Source of the DNA: Bacteroidales bacterium
GTDB taxonomy: Bacteria; Bacteroidota; Bacteroidia; Bacteroidales; UBA932
Direction: 5' to 3'
Assembly (NCBI GenBank): GCA_018433265.1
Contig: JAHDRO010000184.1
Span: 1 to 8,056, forward strand
Length of the DNA: 8,056 nucleotides
Shown here: positions 1 through 6,695 of the stretch, piece by piece
How the letters are laid out: the number at the start of each line of letters is the position of its first letter
How positions within the stretch are numbered: position 1 is the stretch's first letter
Position numbers and translations under genes: made by a program
The notes under the pieces: generated by a model
Database searches by the model: none
The model's input: the letters and a program-made list of their open reading frames with translations, nothing else
Told to the model about the DNA's origin: nothing

Positions 1-461
1 AGAGAGACAATAGTAATAGTCCTTCCGTGAAAATTTCCCTCACAACAGATAATAATAGCTTTATCCTCAGGTATCCCCTTTCTGACATATCCCCATCTTC
101 TGGCAAGTTTCAGCGCAGTTTCAACAGCCTCTGCACCAGAATTCATGGGAAGTAACTTATCATATCCAAAATAGTTATGCATATACTCTTCATATGGACC
201 AAGACAGTCATTATAAAATGCTCTTGATGTAAGACATAGAGTGTCTGCTTGTTCTTTAAGTGCATTTACAATTTTTGGATGACAGTGACCTTGATTAACA
301 GCAGAATAGGCAGATAAAAAATCAAAATACTTTTTTCCGTCAACATCCCACACATATGGACCTTTACCTTTTGAAAGTACTACCTCAAGCGGATGATAAT
401 TGTGAGCTCCATATTTTTCCTCACATTCAATAAAATGTTTTGCTTTGTTTGATAATTTCAT
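1..461 (-). CDS. rocD: Ornithine aminotransferase (ornithine-oxo-acid transaminase), N-terminal part, cut by the window edge
   Basis: Translating the minus strand from ATG at 461 gives about 153 residues that run off the left edge. The start reads [20 protein letters not shown], followed by [20 protein letters not shown] and then [19 protein letters not shown], which is the class III PLP-dependent aminotransferase fold with the wording typical of ornithine aminotransferase. [16 protein letters not shown] is the cofactor phosphate-binding stretch, and CEGNFHGRT follows it. The Schiff-base lysine lies beyond the edge and cannot be checked. The family moves the delta-amino group of ornithine to 2-oxoglutarate, giving glutamate semialdehyde and glutamate, and so links arginine/ornithine with proline metabolism in the cytosol. 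It is divergent from the ribosomal operon. Another class III aminotransferase is possible but less likely given the HNYHPLEVV and [10 protein letters not shown] wording. Confidence 0.9.
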   Translation of the reverse strand, partial: MKLSNKAKHFIECEEKYGAHNYHPLEVVLSKGKGPYVWDVDGKKYFDFLSAYSAVNQGHCHPKIVNALKEQADTLCLTSRAFYNDCLGPYEEYMHNYFGYDKLLPMNSGAEAVETALKLARRWGYVRKGIPEDKAIIICCEGNFHGRTITIVS

Positions 462-476
462 AATTTTGAATTTTCT

Positions 477-484
477 CAAAGATA
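477..484 (-). promoter_or_regulatory. Candidate -7 box of the ornithine aminotransferase gene
   Basis: Read on the minus strand this is TATCTTTG, a match to the Bacteroidota -7 consensus TAnnTTTG. It sits about 15 bases upstream of the ATG at 461. No TTTG -33 box lies at the usual 19-21 base spacing; the nearest (499-502) is only 14 bases away. The implied leader would be very short. Treat as tentative. Confidence 0.35.
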
Positions 485-517
485 GCCCTTTTTTTCCTCA
501 AAAATGTCAATAAGATG

Positions 518-548
518 TTTGTTATTAGAATTAATAATCTTACCTTTG
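518..548 (+). promoter_or_regulatory. Bacteroidota-type promoter of the rpsL operon
   Basis: TTTG at 518-521 and TACCTTTG at 541-548 are separated by 19 bases, matching the TTTG / TAnnTTTG promoter described for Bacteroides. The implied start of transcription is near 555, giving an A-rich leader of about 45 bases before the rpsL ATG at 601. The leader ends in CAA repeats and has no Shine-Dalgarno sequence, as is common in this phylum. Confidence 0.75.
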
Positions 549-600
549 CAACCCAATTTTATTTGGCGAAAATATTTAAAGCAAAGAACAACAACAAATT

Positions 601-999
601 ATGCCTACAATTCAACAGTTAGTCCGCAATGGACGCAAAGTAATCGTAGAAAAGAGCAAATCTCGCGCTTTGGATTCGTGCCCACAGAGACGCGGAGTAT
701 GTGTACGAGTTTACACAACAACTCCAAAGAAACCTAATTCTGCAATGCGCAAGGTAGCTCGTGTACGCCTAACCAACCAGAAGGAAGTTAACGCTTACAT
801 TCCGGGAGAAGGACACAATCTGCAGGAACACTCAATCGTACTTGTTCGTGGTGGTCGTGTTAAGGATCTTCCCGGTGTTCGTTATCATATCCTGCGTGGT
901 GCCCTTGATACAGCAGGCGTTGACGGACGCAAGCAAGGCCGTTCCCTTTATGGGACAAAGAGACCTAAGAAAAGTGCGGCTGCTCCTGCAAAAAAGTAA
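601..999 (+). CDS. rpsL: 30S ribosomal protein S12
   Basis: The 132-residue product is full length. S12 sits at the decoding centre of the small subunit and helps set accuracy of codon reading. Family landmarks are all visible: [20 protein letters not shown] around residues 27-46, [10 protein letters not shown] at 69-78 and [14 protein letters not shown] at 83-96. The two lysines that are changed in many streptomycin-resistant mutants, K43 and K88 (numbered with the start Met), are both unchanged, so S12 gives no sign of resistance. D89, which is methylthiolated in many bacteria, is also present. The tail [10 protein letters not shown] is a short Lys/Ala extension compared with E. coli. The ATG at 601 is the only start that fits the family N-terminus MPTIQQLVR. 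First gene of the operon, 28 bases upstream of rpsG. Confidence 0.98.
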   Translation: MPTIQQLVRNGRKVIVEKSKSRALDSCPQRRGVCVRVYTTTPKKPNSAMRKVARVRLTNQKEVNAYIPGEGHNLQEHSIVLVRGGRVKDLPGVRYHILRGALDTAGVDGRKQGRSLYGTKRPKKSAAAPAKK

Positions 1000-1027
1000 T
1001 TTTACTTAAATAACAAATTTATAACCA

Positions 1028-1504
1028 ATGAGAAAAACGAAGCCTAAAAAGAGGATTCTACTTCCTGATCCAAAGTATCATGATACACTGGTAACACAGT
1101 TTGTCAACAACCTTATGCTTCAGGGGAAGAAGAGTATCGCTTACGGCATCTTTTACGATGCCATGGACATCATCGGCGAGAAGATGAAAGATTCTGACAA
1201 GGCTCCTTTGGAGATCTGGAAAAAAGCTCTTGAAAACATCACCCCACAGGTTGAGGTGAAGAGCCGCCGTGTAGGTGGTGCAAATTTCCAGGTCCCTACA
1301 GAAGTGCGACCTGAAAGAAAAATTTCATTGTCGATTAAAAACATGATTCTGTACGCACGCAAACGTTCCGGTCACTCTATGGCCGAAAAACTCGCAGCCG
1401 AAATAATGGCAGCATACAATAACGAAGGTGGTGCATTCAAGAGAAAAGAAGATATGCATAAGATGGCAGAAGCAAATAAGGCATTTGCGCACTTCCGTTT
1501 CTAA
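1028..1504 (+). CDS. rpsG: 30S ribosomal protein S7
   Basis: The 158-residue product is complete and matches S7, a primary binder of the 3' major domain of 16S rRNA that nucleates head assembly of the small subunit. The start [19 protein letters not shown], the central [19 protein letters not shown] and the later [17 protein letters not shown] with [20 protein letters not shown] are family landmarks. In E. coli S7 represses its own operon by binding the rpsL-rpsG spacer. Here that spacer is only 28 bases of AT-rich sequence with no obvious rRNA-like structure, so that control is not evident. It lies 17 bases upstream of the preferred fusA start. Confidence 0.98.
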   Translation: MRKTKPKKRILLPDPKYHDTLVTQFVNNLMLQGKKSIAYGIFYDAMDIIGEKMKDSDKAPLEIWKKALENITPQVEVKSRRVGGANFQVPTEVRPERKISLSIKNMILYARKRSGHSMAEKLAAEIMAAYNNEGGAFKRKEDMHKMAEANKAFAHFRF

Positions 1505-1509
1505 GTTCC

Positions 1510-1514
1510 AGGAA
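1510..1514 (+). promoter_or_regulatory. Ribosome binding site of fusA
   Basis: AGGAA stands 7 bases before the ATG at 1522. It is one of the few purine-rich Shine-Dalgarno-like sites in this window and supports ATG 1522 over the TTG at 1519, from which it would be only 4 bases away. Confidence 0.5.
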
Positions 1515-1521
1515 ATAATTG

Positions 1522-3645
1522 ATGGCAAGAGATTTAAAATATACCAGAAATATTGGCATCATGGCTCATATTGATGCCGGTAAGACAACTACATCCGAAC
1601 GAATCCTCTACTATACAGGCAAAACACACAAAATTGGAGAGGTTCACGAAGGCGCAGCTACAATGGATTGGATGGTCCAGGAGCAGGAAAGAGGTATTAC
1701 AATAACCTCTGCAGCGACTACTGCTTTTTGGAATTATAATAACGAACATTATCAGATCAACCTTATCGATACTCCGGGCCATGTCGATTTTACTGTTGAA
1801 GTTGAGAGGTCACTCCGTGTACTTGATGGAGCTGTAGCCACTTTCTGCGCGGTTGGACGAGTCCAGCCTCAATCAGAAACTGTATGGCGTCAGGCAGATA
1901 AGTATCATGTCCCTAAACTAGCCTATGTCAACAAGATGGATCGTGTGGGAGCTGATTTTTTGGCTGTGGTTCGCGAAATAAAGGAAAAATTAGGGGCTAC
2001 TGCTATACCGATTTCACTTCCAATTGGTTCTGAAGACAAATTTGAAGGAATAGTGGATTTAATATCCAAAAAGGCATTTTTCTACAATCAGGAAAGTAAA
2101 GATCTGATAAACTATTCCGTGGGTGACATTCCTCAAACTATGCTATCCGAAGTTGAAGAGTGGAGAAGTAAAATGATTGAGTCAATAGCTGAATATAATG
2201 ATTCAATACTTGAGAAATTTTTTGAAGATCCTGATTCCATAACCGAAGATGAAATAATCTCTGCAATCAGGAAGGCGACGATAAATATGGCTATTGTTCC
2301 TGTCTGTTGCGGCTCTTCATTCAAAAACAAAGGCATTCAATATCTACTCGATTCTATTATTCGCTTTTTGCCATCTCCACTCGACATTGGAGACGTTCAC
2401 GGAATAAATCCAGAAACAGAAAAGGAAGAAGTTCGCAAGGCAAATCCAAAAGATCCATTCTGTGGTCTTGTATTCAAAATTGCTACAGATCCTTTTGTAG
2501 GCCGGCTTGCATTCCTTAGAGCATATTCCGGAAGGCTGGATTCAGGTTCTGCAGTGTTAAATACACGTTCCGACAAGAAAGAAAGAATTGCAAGACTCTA
2601 CCAGATGCATTCCAATAAACAAAACCCGATTGATTTTGTTGAAGCCGGGGATATCTGCGCTGCGGTTGGATTCAAGGATATCCGTACTGGTGATACAATT
2701 TGTGATGAAAACCATCCTATTGTTCTAGAATCAATGACATTTCCCGATCCTGTCATCGGACTTGCGATTGAACCTAAAACCCAGAAAGATCTCGACAAAC
2801 TTGGAATAGCACTCGGAAAACTTTCAGAGGAAGATCCTACATTCACAGTTAAAACAGATCAAGAGACAGGTCAAACGATAATAAGCGGAATGGGCGAATT
2901 GCACCTCGATATTATTGTTGACCGCCTTAAAAGAGAGTTTGGAGTAGAAATCAATCAAGGTGCACCTCAGGTTAATTACAAAGAGGCAGTAAAATCTACC
3001 ATTCAACACCGTGAAGTATTCAAGAAGCAAACAGGTGGCCGCGGTAAATTTGCAGACATCATTTTTGAAATAGGTCCTGCTGACGAAGGAGTTACAGGAC
3101 TTCAATTCATCGACGAGGTAAAAGGCGGTAACATCCCGAAAGAGTTTATTCCATCTGTCGAAAAAGGTTTCAAAGCAGCAATGGCAAACGGAGTTCTTGC
3201 TGGTTATGAAGTAACTTCACTCAAGGTTGTCCTCAAGGATGGTTCATTCCACCCTGTCGATTCAGACGCTCTATCGTTTGAGATATGTGCAAGACAAGCG
3301 TTCCGTAAGGCATGTCCTAAGGCCAATCCGGTAATCCAGGAACCAATTATGTCTGTTGAAGTAGTTACTCCTGAAGACTACGTGGGAGATGTTATCGGAG
3401 ACCTCAACAAACGAAGGGGACAGATTACAAACATGGACTCCAAGGGCAATGCCAAAATTGTCAAAGCAAAAGTGCCTCTTGCAGAGCTGTTTGGATATGT
3501 TACAGTTCTTAGAACTCTTACTTCCGGACGTGCCACAAGTACTATGGAATTCTCTCATTATACAGAACTCCCTCCAAATCTTGCTAAAGAGGTAATAGAA
3601 AGAGCTGGTGGCAAGAAATTTAATGAGGATAACGACGATTTTTAG
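1522..3645 (+). CDS. fusA: Translation elongation factor G
   Basis: The product is 707 residues, normal for EF-G, the GTPase that drives translocation of tRNA and mRNA on the ribosome. The GTPase signatures are intact: AHIDAGKTT at 15-23 (P-loop), [13 protein letters not shown] (switch I), DTPGHVDF at 83-90 (switch II), NKMD at 137-140 (guanine recognition) and [10 protein letters not shown] (G5). Domains II to V follow, including GMGELHLDI of domain [13 protein letters not shown] of domain IV and [18 protein letters not shown] of domain V. I chose the ATG at 1522, which gives [16 protein letters not shown]. An in-frame TTG lies just before it at 1519, but the AGGAA at 1510-1514 is about 7 bases from the ATG and the family N-terminus fits better. 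It lies between rpsG and rpsJ, with no tuf, as usual in Bacteroidota. Confidence 0.98.
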   Translation: MARDLKYTRNIGIMAHIDAGKTTTSERILYYTGKTHKIGEVHEGAATMDWMVQEQERGITITSAATTAFWNYNNEHYQINLIDTPGHVDFTVEVERSLRVLDGAVATFCAVGRVQPQSETVWRQADKYHVPKLAYVNKMDRVGADFLAVVREIKEKLGATAIPISLPIGSEDKFEGIVDLISKKAFFYNQESKDLINYSVGDIPQTMLSEVEEWRSKMIESIAEYNDSILEKFFEDPDSITEDEIISAIRKATINMAIVPVCCGSSFKNKGIQYLLDSIIRFLPSPLDIGDVHGINPETEKEEVRKANPKDPFCGLVFKIATDPFVGRLAFLRAYSGRLDSGSAVLNTRSDKKERIARLYQMHSNKQNPIDFVEAGDICAAVGFKDIRTGDTICDENHPIVLESMTFPDPVIGLAIEPKTQKDLDKLGIALGKLSEEDPTFTVKTDQETGQTIISGMGELHLDIIVDRLKREFGVEINQGAPQVNYKEAVKSTIQHREVFKKQTGGRGKFADIIFEIGPADEGVTGLQFIDEVKGGNIPKEFIPSVEKGFKAAMANGVLAGYEVTSLKVVLKDGSFHPVDSDALSFEICARQAFRKACPKANPVIQEPIMSVEVVTPEDYVGDVIGDLNKRRGQITNMDSKGNAKIVKAKVPLAELFGYVTVLRTLTSGRATSTMEFSHYTELPPNLAKEVIERAGGKKFNEDNDDF

Positions 3646-3672
3646 TAAAATAATTGGTTAATAATAAATAAA

Positions 3673-3978
3673 ATGAGCCAAAAAATAAGGATAAAGCTTA
3701 AATCTTACGATCATATGCTGGTTGATAAATCGGCAGACAAGATTGTAAAAACCGTAAAAGCAACAGGGGCTGTAGTCAGTGGTCCTATTCCACTCCCTAC
3801 AGACAAGAAGATTTTTACAGTTAACCGTGCCACATTCGTTAACAAGAAATCACGCGAACAGTTTGAATTAAGTTCATACCGTCGACTTCTTGACATCTAC
3901 AGTTCCACTCCCAAAACAGTGGATGCATTGATGAAGCTTGAACTTCCAAGCGGAGTTGAGGTTGAAATCAAAGTCTGA
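3673..3978 (+). CDS. rpsJ: 30S ribosomal protein S10
   Basis: The 101-residue protein is full length for S10, a small-subunit head protein that in many bacteria also serves as NusE in transcription antitermination. The sequence [20 protein letters not shown] opens it. [19 protein letters not shown] follows, then the [19 protein letters not shown] loop and the C-terminal [11 protein letters not shown], all standard family blocks. The gene starts 27 bases after fusA and should share its transcript. In most Bacteroidota rpsJ is followed directly by rplC and the long S10/spc gene cluster. Here it is followed by a tRNA and mobile-element debris, so the cluster is interrupted or moved in this genome, or the contig is misjoined. 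Confidence 0.98.
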   Translation: MSQKIRIKLKSYDHMLVDKSADKIVKTVKATGAVVSGPIPLPTDKKIFTVNRATFVNKKSREQFELSSYRRLLDIYSSTPKTVDALMKLELPSGVEVEIKV

Positions 3979-4004
3979 GTATACATTTGCGGCAAATTAA
4001 TAAT

Positions 4005-4012
4005 TATATTTG
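4005..4012 (+). promoter_or_regulatory. Candidate -7 box for the tRNA gene
   Basis: TATATTTG at 4005-4012 matches TAnnTTTG and ends 13 bases before the tRNA 5' end, a fitting distance for transcription starting just ahead of it. A TTTG lies upstream at 3986-3989, but the 15-base spacing is shorter than the usual 19-21. A second match, TACATTTG, lies at 3982-3989. Read-through from rpsJ is also possible because no terminator separates them. Confidence 0.45.
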
Positions 4013-4025
4013 CCATTATAAATTC

Positions 4026-4100
4026 GGGCCCATAGCTCAGTTGGTCAGTAGCACCTGACTCATAATCAGGGGGTCGTTGGTTCAAGCCCAACTGGGCCCA
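4026..4100 (+). tRNA. tRNA with CAU anticodon (elongator Met or Ile2), with an irregular D-arm
   Basis: The cloverleaf can be drawn by eye. Acceptor arms GGGCCCA (4026-4032) and TGGGCCC (4093-4099) pair fully, with discriminator A4100. The anticodon arm CCTGA-CTCATAA-TCAGG (4054-4070) carries anticodon CAT at 4061-4063. The T-arm is GTTGG-TTCAAGC-CCAAC (4076-4092). CCA is not encoded. The anticodon stem lacks the three G-C pairs of initiator tRNA, so it is not tRNA-fMet. Pairs C4-G69 and C5-G68 are present, which in E. coli favour lysidine modification, so Ile2 (reading AUA) is as likely as elongator Met. The D-stem is odd: GCTC (4035-4038) faces TAGC (4049-4052), leaving a C-T mismatch, as if one T had been inserted before AGC. 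It lies 47 bases after rpsJ. Confidence 0.9.
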
Positions 4101-4110
4101 CTTTAAAATC

Positions 4111-4146
4111 AAAGAGTTACAAGATAAAAACTTCGTAACTTTTTTT
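4111..4146 (+). terminator. Rho-independent terminator after the tRNA
   Basis: The arm AAAGAGTTAC (4111-4120) pairs with GTAACTTTTT (4135-4144) across a 14-base loop, with one G-T wobble and six T's at 4141-4146. The GC content of the stem is modest, but placement 11 bases after the tRNA 3' end is right for ending the rpsL-rpsJ and tRNA transcripts. Confidence 0.65.
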
Positions 4147-4147
4147 C

Positions 4148-4167
4148 ATTTGCATACGATTTGCATA
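4148..4167. repeat. Tandem 9-bp direct repeat with 11-bp period next to the tRNA terminator
   Basis: ATTTGCATA occurs at 4148-4156 and again at 4159-4167, one helical turn apart. It begins immediately after the terminator T-tract and marks the edge between the housekeeping block and the transposon debris. It could be a recombinase or regulator binding site; nothing in the window proves either. Confidence 0.45.
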
Positions 4168-4249
4168 AATCAACAAAAATTCACTCATTATTTTCTTACT
4201 TGTTTTGACTGTTTCTTTGTAAGCATTTCACGATTCGATACAAGTTTGA

Positions 4250-4710
4250 CTACTTCTTCCACAAATAAGGTAATAGCTCTTCCAGATTTCTGCCCTCTTT
4301 TGTGTAGGAGTATATCTTTGAAAGAACATCCTCAAGCCATTCAGATGGGTTTACTCCGGCGGCCTTGCAGGATCCAAGGAGGGAGTAGATCATAGCTGCC
4401 CTAATTGCTGCATCTGCATTACCGCAGAAGAGGTAGTTTTTCTCCCTATTGCCAGCGGGCGGATGGCATTCTCAACAAGGTTGTTGTCTATCCTGTACCG
4501 TCCATCAAGGTGATACCTTGACAGCTTGGGAAAGATGCTATATGTGTATGATATAGCCTTTGCTCATCTCATCGGCCTCCCTCTCTACTGCATAAAGTGA
4601 TTATATCTGAAGAAGTGCCTCTGTCGCCAACTTCCTGTTCTCTGCCAGCGCCTCGTCAAACTTGCGCCTTGCATGAGCCCAGCATCCAAGCATCAGCTTA
4701 CCATGGCAGT
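4250..4710 (-). pseudogene. Decayed IS66-family transposase (TnpC), C-terminal remnant
   Basis: Read on the minus strand in three frames, the stretch gives the C-terminal part of an IS66-type DDE transposase. LMLGCWAHARRKFDEALAEN begins it, then YAVEREADE, SYTYSIFPKLSRYHLDGRY and DNNLVENAIRPLAIGRK, which holds the last acidic catalytic residue. The IS66 C-terminal domain follows as AAMIYSLLGSCKAAGVNPSE and WLEDVLSKI, ending LPYLWKK at the stop at 4250-4252. At least three lesions are visible. There is an in-frame stop at 4601-4603 (likely CAA to TAA). Near 4555-4570 a deletion removes several tens of residues between EREADE and the SYTYSIFPK block and changes frame. A one-base loss in the T-run at 4437-4441 shifts frame again. 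The N-terminal two thirds, tnpA, tnpB and the ends are missing, so it cannot transpose. Confidence 0.9.
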
Positions 4711-4718
4711 TTTCTCAA

Positions 4719-4833
4719 AAAATCAAGGAACAAGAGACACTCAGCGAGCTAGCAAAGCGGTTTGATGTACATCCCAAAAGGAATAACAATAAACATGGAC
4801 TGGAAAGGCAGGACTCTTGACAATATTTATAAG
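4719..4833 (+). pseudogene. Relic of an IS3-family element: orfA fragment fused to orfB fragment
   Basis: On the plus strand, 4719-4775 reads KIKEQETLSELAKRFDVHP, the helix-turn-helix part of an IS3-family OrfA that normally continues NQI..WK. The frame then shifts by one, and 4774-4833 reads PKGITINMDWKGRTLDNIYK. This matches the end of the OrfB integrase region (typically ISMDGKGRALDNIF/Y followed by ERFWRSLK). So almost all of orfB, including most of the catalytic core, has been deleted and the two pieces joined. The relic abuts the IS66 remnant of opposite orientation near 4710. Family assignment rests on short stretches, but both halves point to the same family. Confidence 0.7.
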
Positions 4834-4857
4834 GGTTGTTTTTTAGTCTTATATTTG
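4826..4857 (+). promoter_or_regulatory. Candidate promoter upstream of the restriction-modification locus
   Basis: TATATTTG at 4850-4857 matches TAnnTTTG, and TTTA at 4826-4829 is a one-base variant of the TTTG -33 box with a 20-base spacer. It would give an untranslated leader of nearly 200 bases before hsdM. It may equally serve nothing, since such AT-rich sequence produces chance matches. Confidence 0.3.
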
Positions 4858-5058
4858 TTAAGAATCGTTTATCTTTACTTATTATTACAATTTCTGAAAA
4901 TAAAAACCTAAAAATCAAACGAAAATGAAAGTAGTTTAAAAATGGCTGACAAGAAATGGATTAAAAAAATACTAAGGCAAAGGATGAAACTTAATTTATT
5001 GTCCGTCAGTTAACAAATCAAAAATAATAATTTCAATCCAAATAAAACTTTCACTATA
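4834..5058. other. AT-rich spacer before hsdM, no convincing gene
   Basis: The stretch is visibly richer in A and T than its flanks. I see no transposon end, no hairpin terminator and no RNA gene. One tiny reading frame at 4942-5013 (23 codons, beginning MADKKWIKK) has a Lys-rich start of the sort seen on small Bacteroidota and phage proteins, and may be a broken remnant. The hsdM start at 5059 has an A-rich leader and no Shine-Dalgarno sequence. Confidence 0.5.
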
Positions 5059-6621
5059 ATGACCAAAGAACAAGAACGCGACGAGCTTCACCGCACGATA
5101 TGGCAGATAGCCAACGACCTCAGAGGCAGTGTCGATGGATGGGATTTCAAATCGTACGTGCTGGGAATATTGTTTTACCGTTTCATATCCGAAAATCTCA
5201 CTTCCTTCATTAACGAAGGAGAACGGCGGGCGGGAAATCCCGACTTTGACTATGCAAGCATTTCCGACGAGGAAGCCGAATTAGGAAGAAGCGAAACCGT
5301 AAAGGAAAAGGGGTTTTACATACTGCCCTCTGAGCTTTTCGAGAATGTGCGACGTAACGCAAAAAACGATCCTAACCTCAACGAAACGCTCAGTCGAGTT
5401 TTCAAGAACATTGAAGATTCTGCAAAAGGTTCTCCCGGTGAAAAAAACTTCAAAGGCCTGTTTGACGATATCGATGTCAACAGCAATAAACTCGGACCTA
5501 CGGTTGCCAAGAGAAACGAAAAGCTGGTGAAGATCATGAATGCCATTGGCGATTTGCAACTGGGCGACTATCAGGACAACACCATCGATACTTTTGGCGA
5601 CGCTTATGAATACCTGATGACTATGTATGCAAGCAATGCCGGCAAGTCGGGAGGCGAATTTTTCACCCCTCAGGAGGTCTCCGAACTACTTGCCCGAATT
5701 GCCGTGGTGGGAAAAACCGAAGTCAACAAGGTGTATGATCCTGCCTGCGGATCGGGTTCCCTTTTGCTCAAATTTGCCAAAGTCCTCGGTAAGGAAAACG
5801 TTCGGTTGGGTTTTTTCGGTCAGGAAATCAACCTCACCACCTACAACCTTTGCCGCATCAACATGTTTTTGCACGATATCGGATTCGAAAAATTCGACAT
5901 AGCCCACGGCGACACCCTCATCGATCCCAAACACTGGGACGATGAACCATTTGATGCCATCGTTTCCAATCCGCCTTATTCCATCCGGTGGGAAGGCGAC
6001 AGCAACCCTCTGCTGATCAACGACCCTCGTTTTTCTCCCGCCGGCGTACTGGCACCAAAGAGCAAAGCCGATTTGGCTTTCACCATGCACATGCTCAGTT
6101 GGTTGTCCACAACGGGTACGGCTGCCATCGTAGAATTTCCAGGCGTGCTCTACCGCGGAGGTGCTGAGCAGAAAATTCGCAAATACCTTATCGACAACAA
6201 TTATGTGGATGCGGTCCTTCAGCTGCCTCCCGATTTGTTTTTCGGAACGAGCATTGCAACCTGTGTTATTGTACTCAAAAAAAGCAAGGCAGACAATGCC
6301 GTGCTCTTCATCGACGCTTCAGCCGGATTTGTACGCGGCGGCAACAAAAACAAGCTCAGCGAAGCTAATCGCGAAAAAATTCTCGATGCTTATGTTGCGC
6401 GTCACGATATTGACCACTTTGCCCGGCTGGTTCCCAACAGCGACATTGCCGAAAACGAGTACAATATTGCCGTAAGCAGCTACGTGGAGCAGAATAACGA
6501 GACCGAAGAAGTGGATATCGAAAAACTGAACGCCCGCATTGCCGAGATCGTCATCCGTCAGCAAAAACTTCGCGAAGCTATCGACGAAATTGTGGCCGAT
6601 TTGGAAGGAGGTGCAGCATAA
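5059..6621 (+). CDS. hsdM: Type I restriction-modification system DNA methyltransferase subunit (EcoR124I-like)
   Basis: The 520-residue product matches the length of M.EcoR124I and shares its wording throughout, so it belongs with type IC systems. The N-terminal helical domain reads LHRTIWQIANDLRGSVDGWD then FKSYVLGILFYRFISENL. The catalytic domain starts near GDAYEYLMTMYASNAGKSGG with EFFTPQEV. Motif I, which binds S-adenosylmethionine, is DPACGSGS at 227-234. Motif IV, which holds the target adenine, is NPPY at 304-307, the N6-adenine type. FPGVLYRGGAEQKIRKYL and the C-terminal EYNIAVSSYV follow. Two M and one S subunit form the methylase; with R subunits it restricts unmodified DNA. It appears intact. 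Its base composition is more GC-rich than the ribosomal operon and much more so than the spacer before it, which fits acquisition as a mobile defence locus. Confidence 0.97.
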   Translation: MTKEQERDELHRTIWQIANDLRGSVDGWDFKSYVLGILFYRFISENLTSFINEGERRAGNPDFDYASISDEEAELGRSETVKEKGFYILPSELFENVRRNAKNDPNLNETLSRVFKNIEDSAKGSPGEKNFKGLFDDIDVNSNKLGPTVAKRNEKLVKIMNAIGDLQLGDYQDNTIDTFGDAYEYLMTMYASNAGKSGGEFFTPQEVSELLARIAVVGKTEVNKVYDPACGSGSLLLKFAKVLGKENVRLGFFGQEINLTTYNLCRINMFLHDIGFEKFDIAHGDTLIDPKHWDDEPFDAIVSNPPYSIRWEGDSNPLLINDPRFSPAGVLAPKSKADLAFTMHMLSWLSTTGTAAIVEFPGVLYRGGAEQKIRKYLIDNNYVDAVLQLPPDLFFGTSIATCVIVLKKSKADNAVLFIDASAGFVRGGNKNKLSEANREKILDAYVARHDIDHFARLVPNSDIAENEYNIAVSSYVEQNNETEEVDIEKLNARIAEIVIRQQKLREAIDEIVADLEGGAA

Positions 6622-6647
6622 TCAAATTTTAACCCCCCTCGAATTCG

Positions 6648-6695
6648 ATGGATTTAAATAACAAATTAGTTGTAAATATGCTGAATCATGGATAA
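6648..6695 (+). CDS. Possible 15-codon leader peptide overlapping the dinD start
   Basis: ATG at 6648 opens a reading frame [15 protein letters not shown] that stops at 6693-6695. The stop overlaps the dinD start in the octamer ATGGATAA. The next junction (dinD to the GIY-YIG gene) has the same layout, ATGAATAA, so termination-reinitiation is conceivable. There is no Shine-Dalgarno sequence and no homology that I recognise; it could be chance. Confidence 0.2.
   Translation: MDLNNKLVVNMLNHG

Noticed and set aside
504..600. Upstream reading frame that overlaps the rpsL start in another frame
   Set aside because: It covers the promoter and leader of rpsL and continues out of frame inside a clear S12 gene; its residues match nothing I know.
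601..999. Possible streptomycin-resistance allele of rpsL
   Set aside because: K43 and K88 are both the sensitive-type lysines and P91 is unchanged.
1519..1521. TTG as the fusA start, adding one residue
   Set aside because: The ATG directly after it fits the EF-G N-terminus and has better spacing from AGGAA.
3897..4112. Minus-strand frame across the rpsJ end and the tRNA
   Set aside because: It is antisense to S10 and to a folded tRNA; the peptide is the reverse complement of tRNA sequence.
4150..4395. Plus-strand 81-codon frame after the tRNA terminator
   Set aside because: It is the antisense of the IS66 transposase remnant, which has far stronger family evidence on the minus strand.
4715..4918. 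Minus-strand 67-codon frame
   Set aside because: It is antisense to the IS3 relic and AT-rich spacer, has a low-complexity composition and no recognisable motif.
5281..6564. Several long frames on both strands inside hsdM
   Set aside because: They are shadows of a complete, well-conserved methyltransferase gene and show no family motifs.
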